In this document: in pieces, positions 26,164 to 34,888 of the stretch | Layout of the letters: each line of letters begins with the position of its first letter | Position numbering within the stretch: the stretch's first letter is position 1 | Assembly (NCBI GenBank): GCA_964424105.1 | Contig: CAYRHJ010000032.1 | Coordinates: forward strand, 62,001 to 126,000 | Source of the DNA: CAYRHJ01 sp964424105 | GTDB taxonomy: Bacteria > Planctomycetota > Phycisphaerae > UBA1845 | Direction of reading: 5' to 3' | DNA length: 64,000 nt | Program-made: the position numbers and the translations under genes | Notes under the pieces: generated by a model | What the model was told of the DNA's origin: nothing | Database searches by the model: none | The model's input: the letters and a program-made list of their open reading frames with translations, nothing else

Positions 26164-28260
26164 GTGCGCGACGACTTGCAGCGCTTGGCTGACCTTTACG
26201 GGGTTCAGACGTCCTATCACGATCTGCATGGACGAATCCGGCAGGCGTCGGAGGAGGCGGTGTTGGCCATGCTGCGCTGCCTGGGAGCTCCGCTTGATTC
26301 TGTGAACGACGCGCCGGAGGCGATGAATCATCGATTGTTGGAACTGTGGGATGACGTGTGCGAGCCGGTCATCGTGGTGCAGGAACAGGATCAGCCGGCA
26401 CTGAAGATTCGGGTGGCGGAATCGGAGGCGGAAGGGTCTATTCGAGCGCGGATTTGCACGGAGCAAGGCCAAGTTCAGACGGTGGAGGGAACGTTTGGGC
26501 AATGGCCCACGAGTGCTCGACAGGAGGTGGCGGGTCGAGGATTTGTTGAAAAGATGATTCGTTTCGAGGAGCCGCTTTCTTGCGGATATCATGATGCCCG
26601 GATGGAGTGGAAGGGCGGCCAGCGGGAGAGCTTGATTCTGTGTCCGCCGCGCCGGGCGTGGGAATGTTCAGAACGAGCGTGGGGTGTGTTTGCGCCGCTT
26701 TACGCGTTGCACAGCGAGCGAAGTGTGGGTGGCGGAGATTTCCACGATCTCGAAACGCTGGTGGACTGGGTGGGATCGCTGGGGGCATCGGTGATCGGAA
26801 CGTTGCCGTTGTTGCCGGCATTTCTCGATGAATTGTTCGACCCCAGCCCCTACGCGCCGGTCAGCCGGATGTTCTGGAACGAGTTCTATCTTGATGTTGA
26901 AAGGCTTGTCGGCGAGGCTTCGTGTGAGGCGGCTGGTGAAACGTTTTCGTCCCAGGCGTTTCGTGCGGAAGCGGACGAATTCGGCCGGGAGCCGTTGGTG
27001 GACTATGGCCGACAGATGGCGTTGAAGCGCCGTGTGCTTGGTGCGTTGGCCGATCGGTTCTTTGGGAACGGTGGGGAAGACGATCGGGAGTTTCAGGGGT
27101 TTGTGGAAACGCATCCGCGGGTGCGTGACTACGCGGAGTTTCGGGCGGCGACGGAGTTGTCGCGGAAGCCATGGCAGGATTGGCCTGAAGCTGGACGCGA
27201 CGGATCGCTTTCCGCGACGAATTTCCGCGAGGCGGACGCCCGCTATCATGTTTATGTTCAATGGCGGTGCTTTCAACAGATGGCGTCGCTGGGTGACAAG
27301 GCACGGGCACTGGGTGTGGGATTGTATCTTGACTTGCCGCTGGGCGTTCACCGGTCGGGCTACGATGCCTGGCGGGAGCGGGAGGTGTTTCTGCCAGGAT
27401 GCTCGTTGGGCGCGCCGCCGGACATCATGTTTACGGAGGGTCAACAGTGGGGCATCTCGCCTCTGCATCCCGCGGGCCTGCGGCGGCAGCGGTATCGATA
27501 TTTGATTGATTGCGTTCGACACCACATGGCCCACGCCGGTGCGCTCCGCATCGACCACGTGATGGGTCTTCATCGCGTGTATTGCGTTCCGGACGGATCG
27601 GGAAGCGGCGAAGGCGTCTATGTCCGCTATCGCCCGGAGGAGCTTTACGCGATCCTGGCCCTGGAATCGACGCGGGCCCAAACCATCGTGGTGGGGGAAG
27701 ACCTGGGCATCGTGCCCGATGAAGTCCGCGAGACGATGGGCCGGACCGGCGTGTCGCGGATCCATGTTTTTCAGTATGAGTTGGCGGGGGATGGGCGCAA
27801 TCCGTTTGTCGACGTGCCTAAGGAGGTCGTGGCGAGCGTCAATACGCACGACATGCCGATGTTTGCGGTCTGGTGGAAGGGCGAGGATATTGATGATCAG
27901 GTCGCGAAGGGGCATCTGTCGCCGGAGGAGGCTGTGCGGGTTCGGGAGCTGCGCCGGCGGGCGTGTGACGTTATCACCGTTGATGAAACGTTACGGGGCG
28001 GCGGCGACGGTCGATCGGATGACGGGCTTGCGGTGCTGTCTGGAATTTTGGGGCAATATGCTGCAAGTCGGGCGGCGATAGTGCTGGTGAATTTGGAGGA
28101 TCTTTGGTTGGAACTGGAGCCGCAAAACGTGCCCGGGACGGGATATGAACGACCGAACTGGCGACGGAAGTTTCGTTATTCGCTGGAAGCGATGAAAGAA
28201 AGGGCGAACCTGCTCCGCGTGCTTCGCCGGGTCGATATTGAAAGGCGAGGTCAGGCATGA
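26164..28260 (+). CDS. malQ: 4-alpha-glucanotransferase
   Basis: A 698-residue GH77 amylomaltase that moves maltooligosyl segments between glucans. An N-terminal region of about 160 residues (beta-rich, with DDLQRLADLYGVQTSY at the start) precedes the barrel. Family motifs are SPYAPVSRMFWNEFY, the nucleophile region LRIDHVMGLHR, the acid/base region VVGEDLGIVPDEVRETM, and SVNTHDMPMFAVWW with the third acid. The length fits MalQ proteins with an N-terminal extension. The start is GTG 26164, five bases after the treS-mak stop, and the stop overlaps the glgB start. It recycles maltodextrins released by debranching. Confidence 0.94.
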   Translation: MRDDLQRLADLYGVQTSYHDLHGRIRQASEEAVLAMLRCLGAPLDSVNDAPEAMNHRLLELWDDVCEPVIVVQEQDQPALKIRVAESEAEGSIRARICTEQGQVQTVEGTFGQWPTSARQEVAGRGFVEKMIRFEEPLSCGYHDARMEWKGGQRESLILCPPRRAWECSERAWGVFAPLYALHSERSVGGGDFHDLETLVDWVGSLGASVIGTLPLLPAFLDELFDPSPYAPVSRMFWNEFYLDVERLVGEASCEAAGETFSSQAFRAEADEFGREPLVDYGRQMALKRRVLGALADRFFGNGGEDDREFQGFVETHPRVRDYAEFRAATELSRKPWQDWPEAGRDGSLSATNFREADARYHVYVQWRCFQQMASLGDKARALGVGLYLDLPLGVHRSGYDAWREREVFLPGCSLGAPPDIMFTEGQQWGISPLHPAGLRRQRYRYLIDCVRHHMAHAGALRIDHVMGLHRVYCVPDGSGSGEGVYVRYRPEELYAILALESTRAQTIVVGEDLGIVPDEVRETMGRTGVSRIHVFQYELAGDGRNPFVDVPKEVVASVNTHDMPMFAVWWKGEDIDDQVAKGHLSPEEAVRVRELRRRACDVITVDETLRGGGDGRSDDGLAVLSGILGQYAASRAAIVLVNLEDLWLELEPQNVPGTGYERPNWRRKFRYSLEAMKERANLLRVLRRVDIERRGQA

Positions 28261-30356
28261 ACGAGAAATCATCGACGCGTATCCCCCTGGATTCCGGCGT
28301 TCGCAGGGATGACGGAAGCTCGCACGTGCCATCGCGCGAGTCGCGAAGTAAAAATGCCGGGGGCCAGTGGCAGGAGGGTGGCCCTTTGCGCGACGGTCGG
28401 GGATCGGGTTGGTCTTCGCTTTCCGAATTGGACCTTCATTTGTTCAACGAGGGGACACACTGTCGTCTTTTCGAGAAGCTGGGTGCGCATCCGAAAACGG
28501 TTGGCGGAATTCTGGACTCCGGCGTTCGCCGGAGTGACGTACGGAGTGACGTGGGGACATTGGGCACCTACTTCGCCGTCTGGGCGCCTAACGCACGGCA
28601 GGTTTCGGTCGTCGGCGAGTTCAACGGTTGGGACCGCAGCCGCAGCAAACTGACCGCACGTGGATCATCGGGGATATGGGAAGGGTTCGTTCCAGGCGCG
28701 ACGGTGGGCCAATTGTACAAGTTTCACATCGTCTCCGCACATCGAGACTACGCCGTTGATAAGGCTGACCCATTCGGTTTCGCACACGAGATTCCGCCCA
28801 GCACGGCGTCTGCTATTACAGACCTGTCGTACGAATGGCATGACCAGGAGTGGATGGCTGGGCGGGGGGGCAAGCAGGGGCTGAAAGATCCCATTTCGAT
28901 TTATGAAGTGCACCTCGGCTCTTGGAAGCGAGTTTCGGAAGATGGGCATCGATCGTTGAGCTATCGAGAGATGGCCGGTCAACTCGTCGATTACGTGACG
29001 CGGATGAAGTTTACGCACGTCGAGTTTCTTCCGGTGACGGAACATCCTTTTTTCGGTTCGTGGGGGTATCAAGTGACGGGGTACTTCGCCCCCAGCAGCC
29101 GGTTTGGATCGGTGCACGACTTCATGTATCTGGTGGAGAGCCTTCATCAAGCGGGGATCGGCGTTATTCTCGATTGGGTACCGGCCCACTTTCCCAAGGA
29201 CGAGCACGGGTTGGGCTACTTCGATGGGACCCATCTGTTCGAGCACGCGGACCCCAGACAGGGAATTCACCCCGATTGGGACAGCCTGATTTTTAATTAC
29301 GATCGCAACGAGGTGAGAAGTTTTCTGTTGTCGAGCGCGATGTTCTGGTTGGATCATTATCACGTCGATGGTCTTCGGGTGGATGGCGTGGCTTCCATGC
29401 TTTATCTGGATTACTCGCGGAAGGCCGGGGAGTGGATTCCGAATGCACACGGCGGGCGGGAGAACCTGGGAGCGCTGGATCTGTTGCGGCAGTTTAACCA
29501 GGCCATTTACCAGCGTCATCCCGACGTGCAGACGATTGCCGAGGAGTCGACGGCTTGGCCCATGGTTTCCCGTCCGACGTACGTGGGGGGTTTGGGTTTT
29601 GGAATGAAGTGGGACATGGGCTGGATGCATGATACGTTGAAGTACATGAACAGAGATCCCGTTTATCGAAGACATCATCAGAACGAGCTTACTTTCCGAT
29701 CGCTGTACGGGTTTACGGAGAATTTCGTCCTGCCGTTGTCGCACGATGAAGTCGTCCACGGAAAAGGCTCGCTGCTCGACAAGATGCCCGGTGACGATTG
29801 GCAGAAGTTCGCCAATCTCCGGCTGCTTTACGGATACATGTACGGCTTGCCCGGCAAGAAATTGTTGTTCATGGGAGCGGAGATCGCCCAGCGGGGCGAG
29901 TGGAATCATGACGGTAGTATTGAATGGCATCTCGCGCCATACGAACCCCATCGCGGTATTCAGAGCCTCGTGACACAGCTTAACCGTGTGTATCGTGAAC
30001 AGCCTGCGTTGCACGAACTGGATTGCGATGATCGTGGATTTCAATGGATCGACTCGGGCGACTCCGCACAGAGCGTCCTGTCGTTTCTGCGATTGAGCGG
30101 CGAGGGGCGGCGGCTTTTGGCGGTGGTGTGCAACTTCACGCCGGTTCCGAAGTTCAATTACCGTGTGGGTGTGGATCATGCCGGATTTTGGCAGGAGCTG
30201 GTCAATACCGATGCGCGAGAGTTCGGCGGGAGCGGGCACGGAAACATGGGTCGCGTGGAGGCGGCGCCGGTGCCTTGGCATGGCCGGCGATTTTCGCTGA
30301 ACCTGACGTTACCCCCGCTGGGGGCGGTGTATTTGAGCGCGGAGGAGCCTCGGTGA
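28257..30356 (+). CDS. glgB: 1,4-alpha-glucan branching enzyme
   Basis: A 699-residue GH13_9 enzyme that makes alpha-1,6 branches in glycogen. A CBM48-type domain begins near residue 100 (GTYFAVWAPNARQVSVVGEF, NGWD). The catalytic barrel shows DGLRVDGVASMLYLDYSR (nucleophile), IAEESTAWP (acid/base) and LSHDEVVHGKGSL (third acid), plus the branching-enzyme phrase GWMHDTLKYM. The first ~95 residues are odd: they contain LDSGVRRDD, PLRDGRGSG and LDSGVRRSD, which are in-frame copies or partial copies of repeat families A and B, flanking the LHLFNEGTHCRLFEKLGAH segment that is normal for GlgB. Start and stop overlap the neighbours (ATGA, GTGA). Confidence 0.96.
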   Translation: MNEKSSTRIPLDSGVRRDDGSSHVPSRESRSKNAGGQWQEGGPLRDGRGSGWSSLSELDLHLFNEGTHCRLFEKLGAHPKTVGGILDSGVRRSDVRSDVGTLGTYFAVWAPNARQVSVVGEFNGWDRSRSKLTARGSSGIWEGFVPGATVGQLYKFHIVSAHRDYAVDKADPFGFAHEIPPSTASAITDLSYEWHDQEWMAGRGGKQGLKDPISIYEVHLGSWKRVSEDGHRSLSYREMAGQLVDYVTRMKFTHVEFLPVTEHPFFGSWGYQVTGYFAPSSRFGSVHDFMYLVESLHQAGIGVILDWVPAHFPKDEHGLGYFDGTHLFEHADPRQGIHPDWDSLIFNYDRNEVRSFLLSSAMFWLDHYHVDGLRVDGVASMLYLDYSRKAGEWIPNAHGGRENLGALDLLRQFNQAIYQRHPDVQTIAEESTAWPMVSRPTYVGGLGFGMKWDMGWMHDTLKYMNRDPVYRRHHQNELTFRSLYGFTENFVLPLSHDEVVHGKGSLLDKMPGDDWQKFANLRLLYGYMYGLPGKKLLFMGAEIAQRGEWNHDGSIEWHLAPYEPHRGIQSLVTQLNRVYREQPALHELDCDDRGFQWIDSGDSAQSVLSFLRLSGEGRRLLAVVCNFTPVPKFNYRVGVDHAGFWQELVNTDAREFGGSGHGNMGRVEAAPVPWHGRRFSLNLTLPPLGAVYLSAEEPR
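28286..28539. repeat. family A and B repeats inside the glgB N-terminus
   Basis: Family A copies lie at 28286-28315 (palindrome partly decayed, TTCGCAGGGATGACGG) and 28511-28539 (perfect palindrome, GGACTCCGGCGTTCGCCGGA). A partial family B copy (GCGCGACGGTCGGGGATCGG) is near 28387-28407. All keep the glgB frame. The same frame of family A (LDSGVRRSD) is used here and in treS-mak. Confidence 0.85.
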
Positions 30357-32176
30357 ATCCAGGGGGTTTTGACCGCCTGGGGGCCTGCCCGGACCGGGAA
30401 GGCGGTTGCCACTTTTGCGTGTGGGCACCGGAACAGGCGAAGGTCGACGTTTGCCTTCTGGATGCGGATCGCATCGAACCGCTCGCCGCTGACGAATTCG
30501 GATATCACTTGGCGACGATCGATCAGGTTCCGTGCGGGGTTCGCTATTATTTTCGCGTTGACGGAGGGACGTGGCGGCCTGATCCCGCGTCTCGATTTCA
30601 GCCCGACGGCGTTCACGGCCCATCGCAGGTCATCGACGTGGAGTTCGACTGGACGGACCGGGGCTGGTCGGGTCCAGCGATGTCGAACTACGTGATTTAC
30701 GAATTGCACGTGGGGACGTTCACTCGCGAAGGAACTCTGGATGCCGTGATAGGTCACCTCGATCGCCTGCGTGATTTGGGAATCACCGCGATCGAACTCA
30801 TGCCGATTTCGCAATTTCCCGGGAGTCGAAACTGGGGTTACGACGGCGTCTATCCCTTTGCGGTGCAGTCGTCGTACGGTGGCCCCGTCGCGTTGCAACG
30901 ACTGGTGGACGCCTGCCACGGGCGAGGTCTCGCGGTGATCCTGGACGTCGTCTACAACCACCTGGGCCCGGAAGGGAATTATCTGGCGGAGTTCGGGCCG
31001 TATTTTAGTGATACTTATCGGACTCCCTGGGGTCGGGCTATCAACGTCGATGGCCACTTTAGCGACGGGGTTCGGCGATATTTCATCGAGAACGCGTGCC
31101 AGTGGATTCGAGATTTTCATATCGACGGGCTGCGATTGGACGCCGCGCACACCATCCTCGATCGGTCGCCGCGCCACTTCCTGGAAGAACTGGCCGATGA
31201 TGTACATAAGCTCGGCTCGAAGCTAGGCCGCGTTGTGACGGTGATGGCAGAAAGTGACTTGAATGACCCGAGGTTCATCGAAGGGGCGGCGAAGGGTGGA
31301 TTCGGACTGGACGCCATGTGGTGTGATGATCTTCATCATGCCATGCACGCGCTCTTGACCGGCGAGCGCAACGGATATTACGCGGACTTCGGCCTGGTCG
31401 AGCATCTGGGTCGGGCTTGGGAACGGGGCATGACTTTCAACGGTGAATATTCGGTGTATCGCAAGCGTCGGCATGGACGACCGATCGACGAACTGGAGCC
31501 GCATCAGCTCGTGGTGTTCGCGCAGAATCATGACCTGGTGGGAAATCGACTACGGGGAGAGCGCCTCGGTGTCACGGCGGGTTTTGAATCGGAAAAGCTG
31601 TCGGCTGGTGTGGCGTTGCTGTCTCCATACGTTCCGCTTTTATTCATGGGTCAGGAGTATGGGGAAACCGCACCGTTTCAATATTTCGTCAGCCATGGCG
31701 ATGCCGAATTGGTCGAATCCGTCCGTCGTGGGCGAAGGGCGGAATTCGCCAGCTTCGACTGGCATGGGGAGTTTCCGGACCCGCAGTGTGAATCGACCTT
31801 TCGTCGATGTGTGTTGAATCATGACCTTCGAACCAAACAGCCACACGCCGCGATGCAGCAGTTGTATCGGCAGCTCTTGGCCATTCGGAAGCATCTCGCC
31901 GTGCGTCAGCCGGATCAGACCGTGGTGTGCGAGGAACAGAAATGGATTTTCGTCCACCGCGAGCCAGCGGCATGGATGGTTTATCACTTCGGCGACGCGG
32001 AATTCTTGGCAACTGTTCCAGTGCCCCCGGGCCAATGGTTCAAGGCCGTCGACACCGCGGATAAGAAGTGGCATGGCCCCGGGTCCGTGTTGGAAGATAG
32101 GGTTGAATCGGCGGGAGAGGTGCGTTTGAGACTATCGCCGCGCTCGTTCTGCGTTTATACACGGGCGGAGGATTGA
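30353..32176 (+). CDS. treZ: malto-oligosyltrehalose trehalohydrolase
   Basis: A 607-residue GH13_10 enzyme that releases free trehalose from maltooligosyl-trehalose. An N-terminal CBM48-like domain (HFCVWAPEQAKVDVCLLD) precedes the barrel. NYVIYELHVGTFTREGTLDA, AVQSSYGGPVALQRLVDACH, VVYNHLGPEGNYL, DGLRLDAAHTILDRS (nucleophile), VMAESDLNDPRF (acid/base) and AQNHDLVGNR (third acid) are typical of TreZ. The frame is open from 30044, but GTG 30353 is the natural start since it overlaps the glgB stop (GTGA) and gives the family length. Its usual partner TreY is absent from this window. Confidence 0.94.
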   Translation: MNPGGFDRLGACPDREGGCHFCVWAPEQAKVDVCLLDADRIEPLAADEFGYHLATIDQVPCGVRYYFRVDGGTWRPDPASRFQPDGVHGPSQVIDVEFDWTDRGWSGPAMSNYVIYELHVGTFTREGTLDAVIGHLDRLRDLGITAIELMPISQFPGSRNWGYDGVYPFAVQSSYGGPVALQRLVDACHGRGLAVILDVVYNHLGPEGNYLAEFGPYFSDTYRTPWGRAINVDGHFSDGVRRYFIENACQWIRDFHIDGLRLDAAHTILDRSPRHFLEELADDVHKLGSKLGRVVTVMAESDLNDPRFIEGAAKGGFGLDAMWCDDLHHAMHALLTGERNGYYADFGLVEHLGRAWERGMTFNGEYSVYRKRRHGRPIDELEPHQLVVFAQNHDLVGNRLRGERLGVTAGFESEKLSAGVALLSPYVPLLFMGQEYGETAPFQYFVSHGDAELVESVRRGRRAEFASFDWHGEFPDPQCESTFRRCVLNHDLRTKQPHAAMQQLYRQLLAIRKHLAVRQPDQTVVCEEQKWIFVHREPAAWMVYHFGDAEFLATVPVPPGQWFKAVDTADKKWHGPGSVLEDRVESAGEVRLRLSPRSFCVYTRAED

Positions 32177-32384
32177 GTTTTGGGCGGTTTGACGAGCGCG
32201 GCAGTGGCGGAGTCCGGCGGAATGACGGATGCGGGGGTTGCGCGGGATGGTGGGACGACCGCTCGCTTTGCGCTCGCGGCTCGTAGGGATGCGGTCGCGG
32301 GGCGATGGAACAGGCGTGGCTGACCTGTGTGATCGGGGCCTATTGCGGGAAAGATGAACGTATGGAAGTCGATGGAGGCGCTCA
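32177..32384. repeat. short gap with repeat fragments
   Basis: The 208 bases between treZ and glgX carry half a family A copy near 32209-32227 (AGTCCGGCGGAATGACGG) and a family B variant at 32260-32287 (GACCGCTCGCTTTGCGCTCG, then CGGCTCG). The same variant occurs in reverse orientation at 62320-62347. GGAGG ahead of ATG 32385 is the glgX ribosome site. Confidence 0.65.
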
Positions 32385-34487
32385 ATGACCGACGTTTGGC
32401 CTGGTGAACCTTACCCGCTGGGCGCCACCTACGACGGTGTTGGGACGAATTTCGCCATCCATTCCAACGTGGCGGAGAAGGTGGAGCTGTGCCTGTTCGA
32501 TGATCGCGGGTCAGAAACCCGATTGGAGCTTCAGGACGTCACCGCATACATTTGGCATGGCTATGTTCCGCACGTGGGTCCGGGGCAACGGTATGGATTT
32601 CGAGTCTACGGCCCACATGATCCCGACTCCGGCCATCGTTGTAATTCTCAAAAGCTGCTGGTGGACCCCTATGCGAAAGCGATCGAGGGTGCGGTCGATT
32701 GGCACGAGGCGGTGTTCGGTTATCATTGGTCGGACCCGGAAGGATCTCGAAACGATCTGGACAGCGCCGCACACGTTCCCAAGTGCGTGGTGGTCAATCC
32801 GTTTTTCGACTGGCGTGGCGACCAACTGTTGCGTACGCCCTGGCACGAGACGATCATTTACGAGCTGCACGTCAAGGGTTTCACCGCGCGTCTTCCGGAG
32901 ATACCCGAGCCACTCCGCGGCACCTATGCCGGCATGGGCCATCAATCGGCCATTGAATACCTGAAGGACTTGGGCGTGACGGCAGTGGAACTGATGCCCG
33001 TTCATCAGTTTATTCACGACCACGAGTTGACGAAGCGTGGCCTGAAGAACTACTGGGGGTACAACACGCTGGGCTACTTCGCTCCGCACGACGAATACGC
33101 CCGCACCCGCAAGCCGGGTGAACAGGTGCAGGAGTTCAAGCAGATGGTGCGAGCGCTGCACGAGGCGGAGATCGAAGTCATTCTGGACGTCGTATACAAT
33201 CACACGTGCGAGGGGAATCATCTCGGACCGACGCTTAGTTTCCGCGGCATCGATAACGCGGGATACTATCGACTGCGTTCGAAGGAACGTCGCTATTACA
33301 CGGACTACACCGGTTGTGGCAACAGCCTCAATATGCGTACGTCGCACGTTCTGCAATTGATAATGGATTCGTTGCGGTATTGGGTGTTGGAGATGCACGT
33401 GGACGGCTTTCGGTTTGATCTGGCCTCGACACTGGCCCGGGAGTTGCACGCGGTCAATCGATTGGCCACGTTTTTCGATTTGATACAGCAGGACCCGGTG
33501 GTGAGCCAGGTGAAGCTCATCGCCGAGCCGTGGGACATCGGTGAGGGGGGCTATCAGGTGGGGAATTTTCCTCCTCTGTGGTCCGAATGGAACGGCAAGT
33601 ATCGCGACACGGTGCGGGATTTTTGGCGAGGGCAGAATCAGACGCTGGGGGAATTCGCCAGCCGCTTCACGGGCAGTTCCGATTTATACGCGTCGACCGG
33701 GCGCCGGCCTTTCGCCAGCATCAACTTCGTCACCTGCCACGACGGCTTCACTTTGCGGGACCTGGTGTCGTATGAAGAGAAGCGTAACGAAGCGAACGGC
33801 GAGAAAAACCGTGACGGAGAATCGCATAACCGCTCCTGGAATTGCGGCGTGGAAGGTGAAACCGGCGACGCGGAAATCCTAGCCCTTCGCGCCAAACAGC
33901 AGCGGAATTTCTTCGCAACGCTCCTACTTTCGCAGGGCGTTCCCATGCTGTCGGCTGGGGACGAACTCAACCGCACCCAACACGGAAACAACAACGGCTA
34001 TTGTCAGGATAACGATCTGTCGTGGATCGACTGGCAAAACGCCGACCGAGAAATGTTCGACTTCGTGCGTTTGCTGATTCGCACGCGCACGCGGCATGGC
34101 GTATTTCGGCGACGCCGATGGTTTCAGGGGCGATCGATTCGCGGATCGGAACAGGCCGACATCGGTTGGTTCAGGGCAGATGGTCAGGAGATGACGGAAA
34201 AGGATTGGAACTCCGGGTTCGCCAAGTCGCTGGCGGTGGCGCTGAATGGCAAGGGGATTCCCAGTCGGAGCAAGAATGGCAGACAGATCGTCGACGACGA
34301 TTTTTATCTGATCTTCAACGCCCATCACGAGTCACTCAAGTTTGTTCTCGCTCCGAAGTTGCCCGGACCGTGGATGCTCGTCATGGATACGCACTCGTCC
34401 AACCCGCCCGAATCCCAAAAATTTGAGGCGGGCGCGACCATTGATGTGCGCGGTCGATCTTTCATGATGTTGAAGCATGCGCGGTGA
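32385..34487 (+). CDS. glgX: glycogen debranching enzyme
   Basis: A 700-residue GH13_11 isoamylase-type enzyme that cuts alpha-1,6 branches of glycogen. An N-terminal CBM48 domain (YPLGATYDGVGTNFAIHSNV, AEKVELCLFDD) is followed by the barrel. IYELHVKGFTAR, VDGFRFDLASTLARE (nucleophile), LIAEPWDIGEGGYQVG (acid/base), VTCHDGFTLRDLVSYEEKRN (third acid) and DNDLSWIDW are diagnostic of GlgX/TreX. The length is normal. It closes the glucan cluster and supplies linear chains to MalQ and, if TreY exists elsewhere, to the TreY-TreZ route. Confidence 0.96.
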   Translation: MTDVWPGEPYPLGATYDGVGTNFAIHSNVAEKVELCLFDDRGSETRLELQDVTAYIWHGYVPHVGPGQRYGFRVYGPHDPDSGHRCNSQKLLVDPYAKAIEGAVDWHEAVFGYHWSDPEGSRNDLDSAAHVPKCVVVNPFFDWRGDQLLRTPWHETIIYELHVKGFTARLPEIPEPLRGTYAGMGHQSAIEYLKDLGVTAVELMPVHQFIHDHELTKRGLKNYWGYNTLGYFAPHDEYARTRKPGEQVQEFKQMVRALHEAEIEVILDVVYNHTCEGNHLGPTLSFRGIDNAGYYRLRSKERRYYTDYTGCGNSLNMRTSHVLQLIMDSLRYWVLEMHVDGFRFDLASTLARELHAVNRLATFFDLIQQDPVVSQVKLIAEPWDIGEGGYQVGNFPPLWSEWNGKYRDTVRDFWRGQNQTLGEFASRFTGSSDLYASTGRRPFASINFVTCHDGFTLRDLVSYEEKRNEANGEKNRDGESHNRSWNCGVEGETGDAEILALRAKQQRNFFATLLLSQGVPMLSAGDELNRTQHGNNNGYCQDNDLSWIDWQNADREMFDFVRLLIRTRTRHGVFRRRRWFQGRSIRGSEQADIGWFRADGQEMTEKDWNSGFAKSLAVALNGKGIPSRSKNGRQIVDDDFYLIFNAHHESLKFVLAPKLPGPWMLVMDTHSSNPPESQKFEAGATIDVRGRSFMMLKHAR

Positions 34488-34888
34488 GCACAACATTCCG
34501 TGGTTCACCGCGACCGCGGGAGACGACGAAAGGCCAAAATAGACCACAGAGGGCACAGAGGGCACAGAGGGGGGGATGTTGCCTAAGAGACGATTTACGA
34601 AAACTCCTCGCCGAAGCCCGGGAATCAGGGTACGCCGACCTGTCGCCACTCTTTTCCTTCCTCTGTGGCGAATTCCTGATTTCCTTGCCGTTGCTGGTCG
34701 GGGACCGCTCCCTGACGGTCGCGGCTCTGAAAGAAGCGGTCGCGGCTCTGAAAAAAGCGGTCGCGGATCGGCATGGTTGGAGTGCCTCAATTGGAAAGTG
34801 CGAATTAGCCAATCCGTGTGCATGTGGTGAAAGCACCCCATTCTGATCGGTAAGCGACGATCGTGGACATGGCGGGAAGGTGGGAGAA
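34488..34888. repeat. intergenic region with inverted and family B repeats
   Basis: No gene is supported in these 400 bases. CCACAGAGG (34544-34552), extended by a 9-base tandem AGAGGGCAC, is inverted as CCTCTGTGG at 34660-34668. Inside it GGAATCAGGG has a near partner CCTGATTTCC, so this is a small inverted-repeat element. Family B follows at 34701-34770, with GGTCGCGGCTCTGAAAGAAG tandemly repeated. The frame on the plus strand here is repeat translation. Confidence 0.65.

Noticed and set aside
30044..30352. Extension of treZ by about 100 codons at its 5' end
   Set aside because: The extra frame lies wholly over glgB in another frame. GTG 30353 overlaps the glgB stop and gives the normal TreZ length.
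34484..34846. 120-codon plus frame behind glgX
   Set aside because: It is built from the CCACAGAGG element and family B; there is no domain and it lies directly behind glgX.
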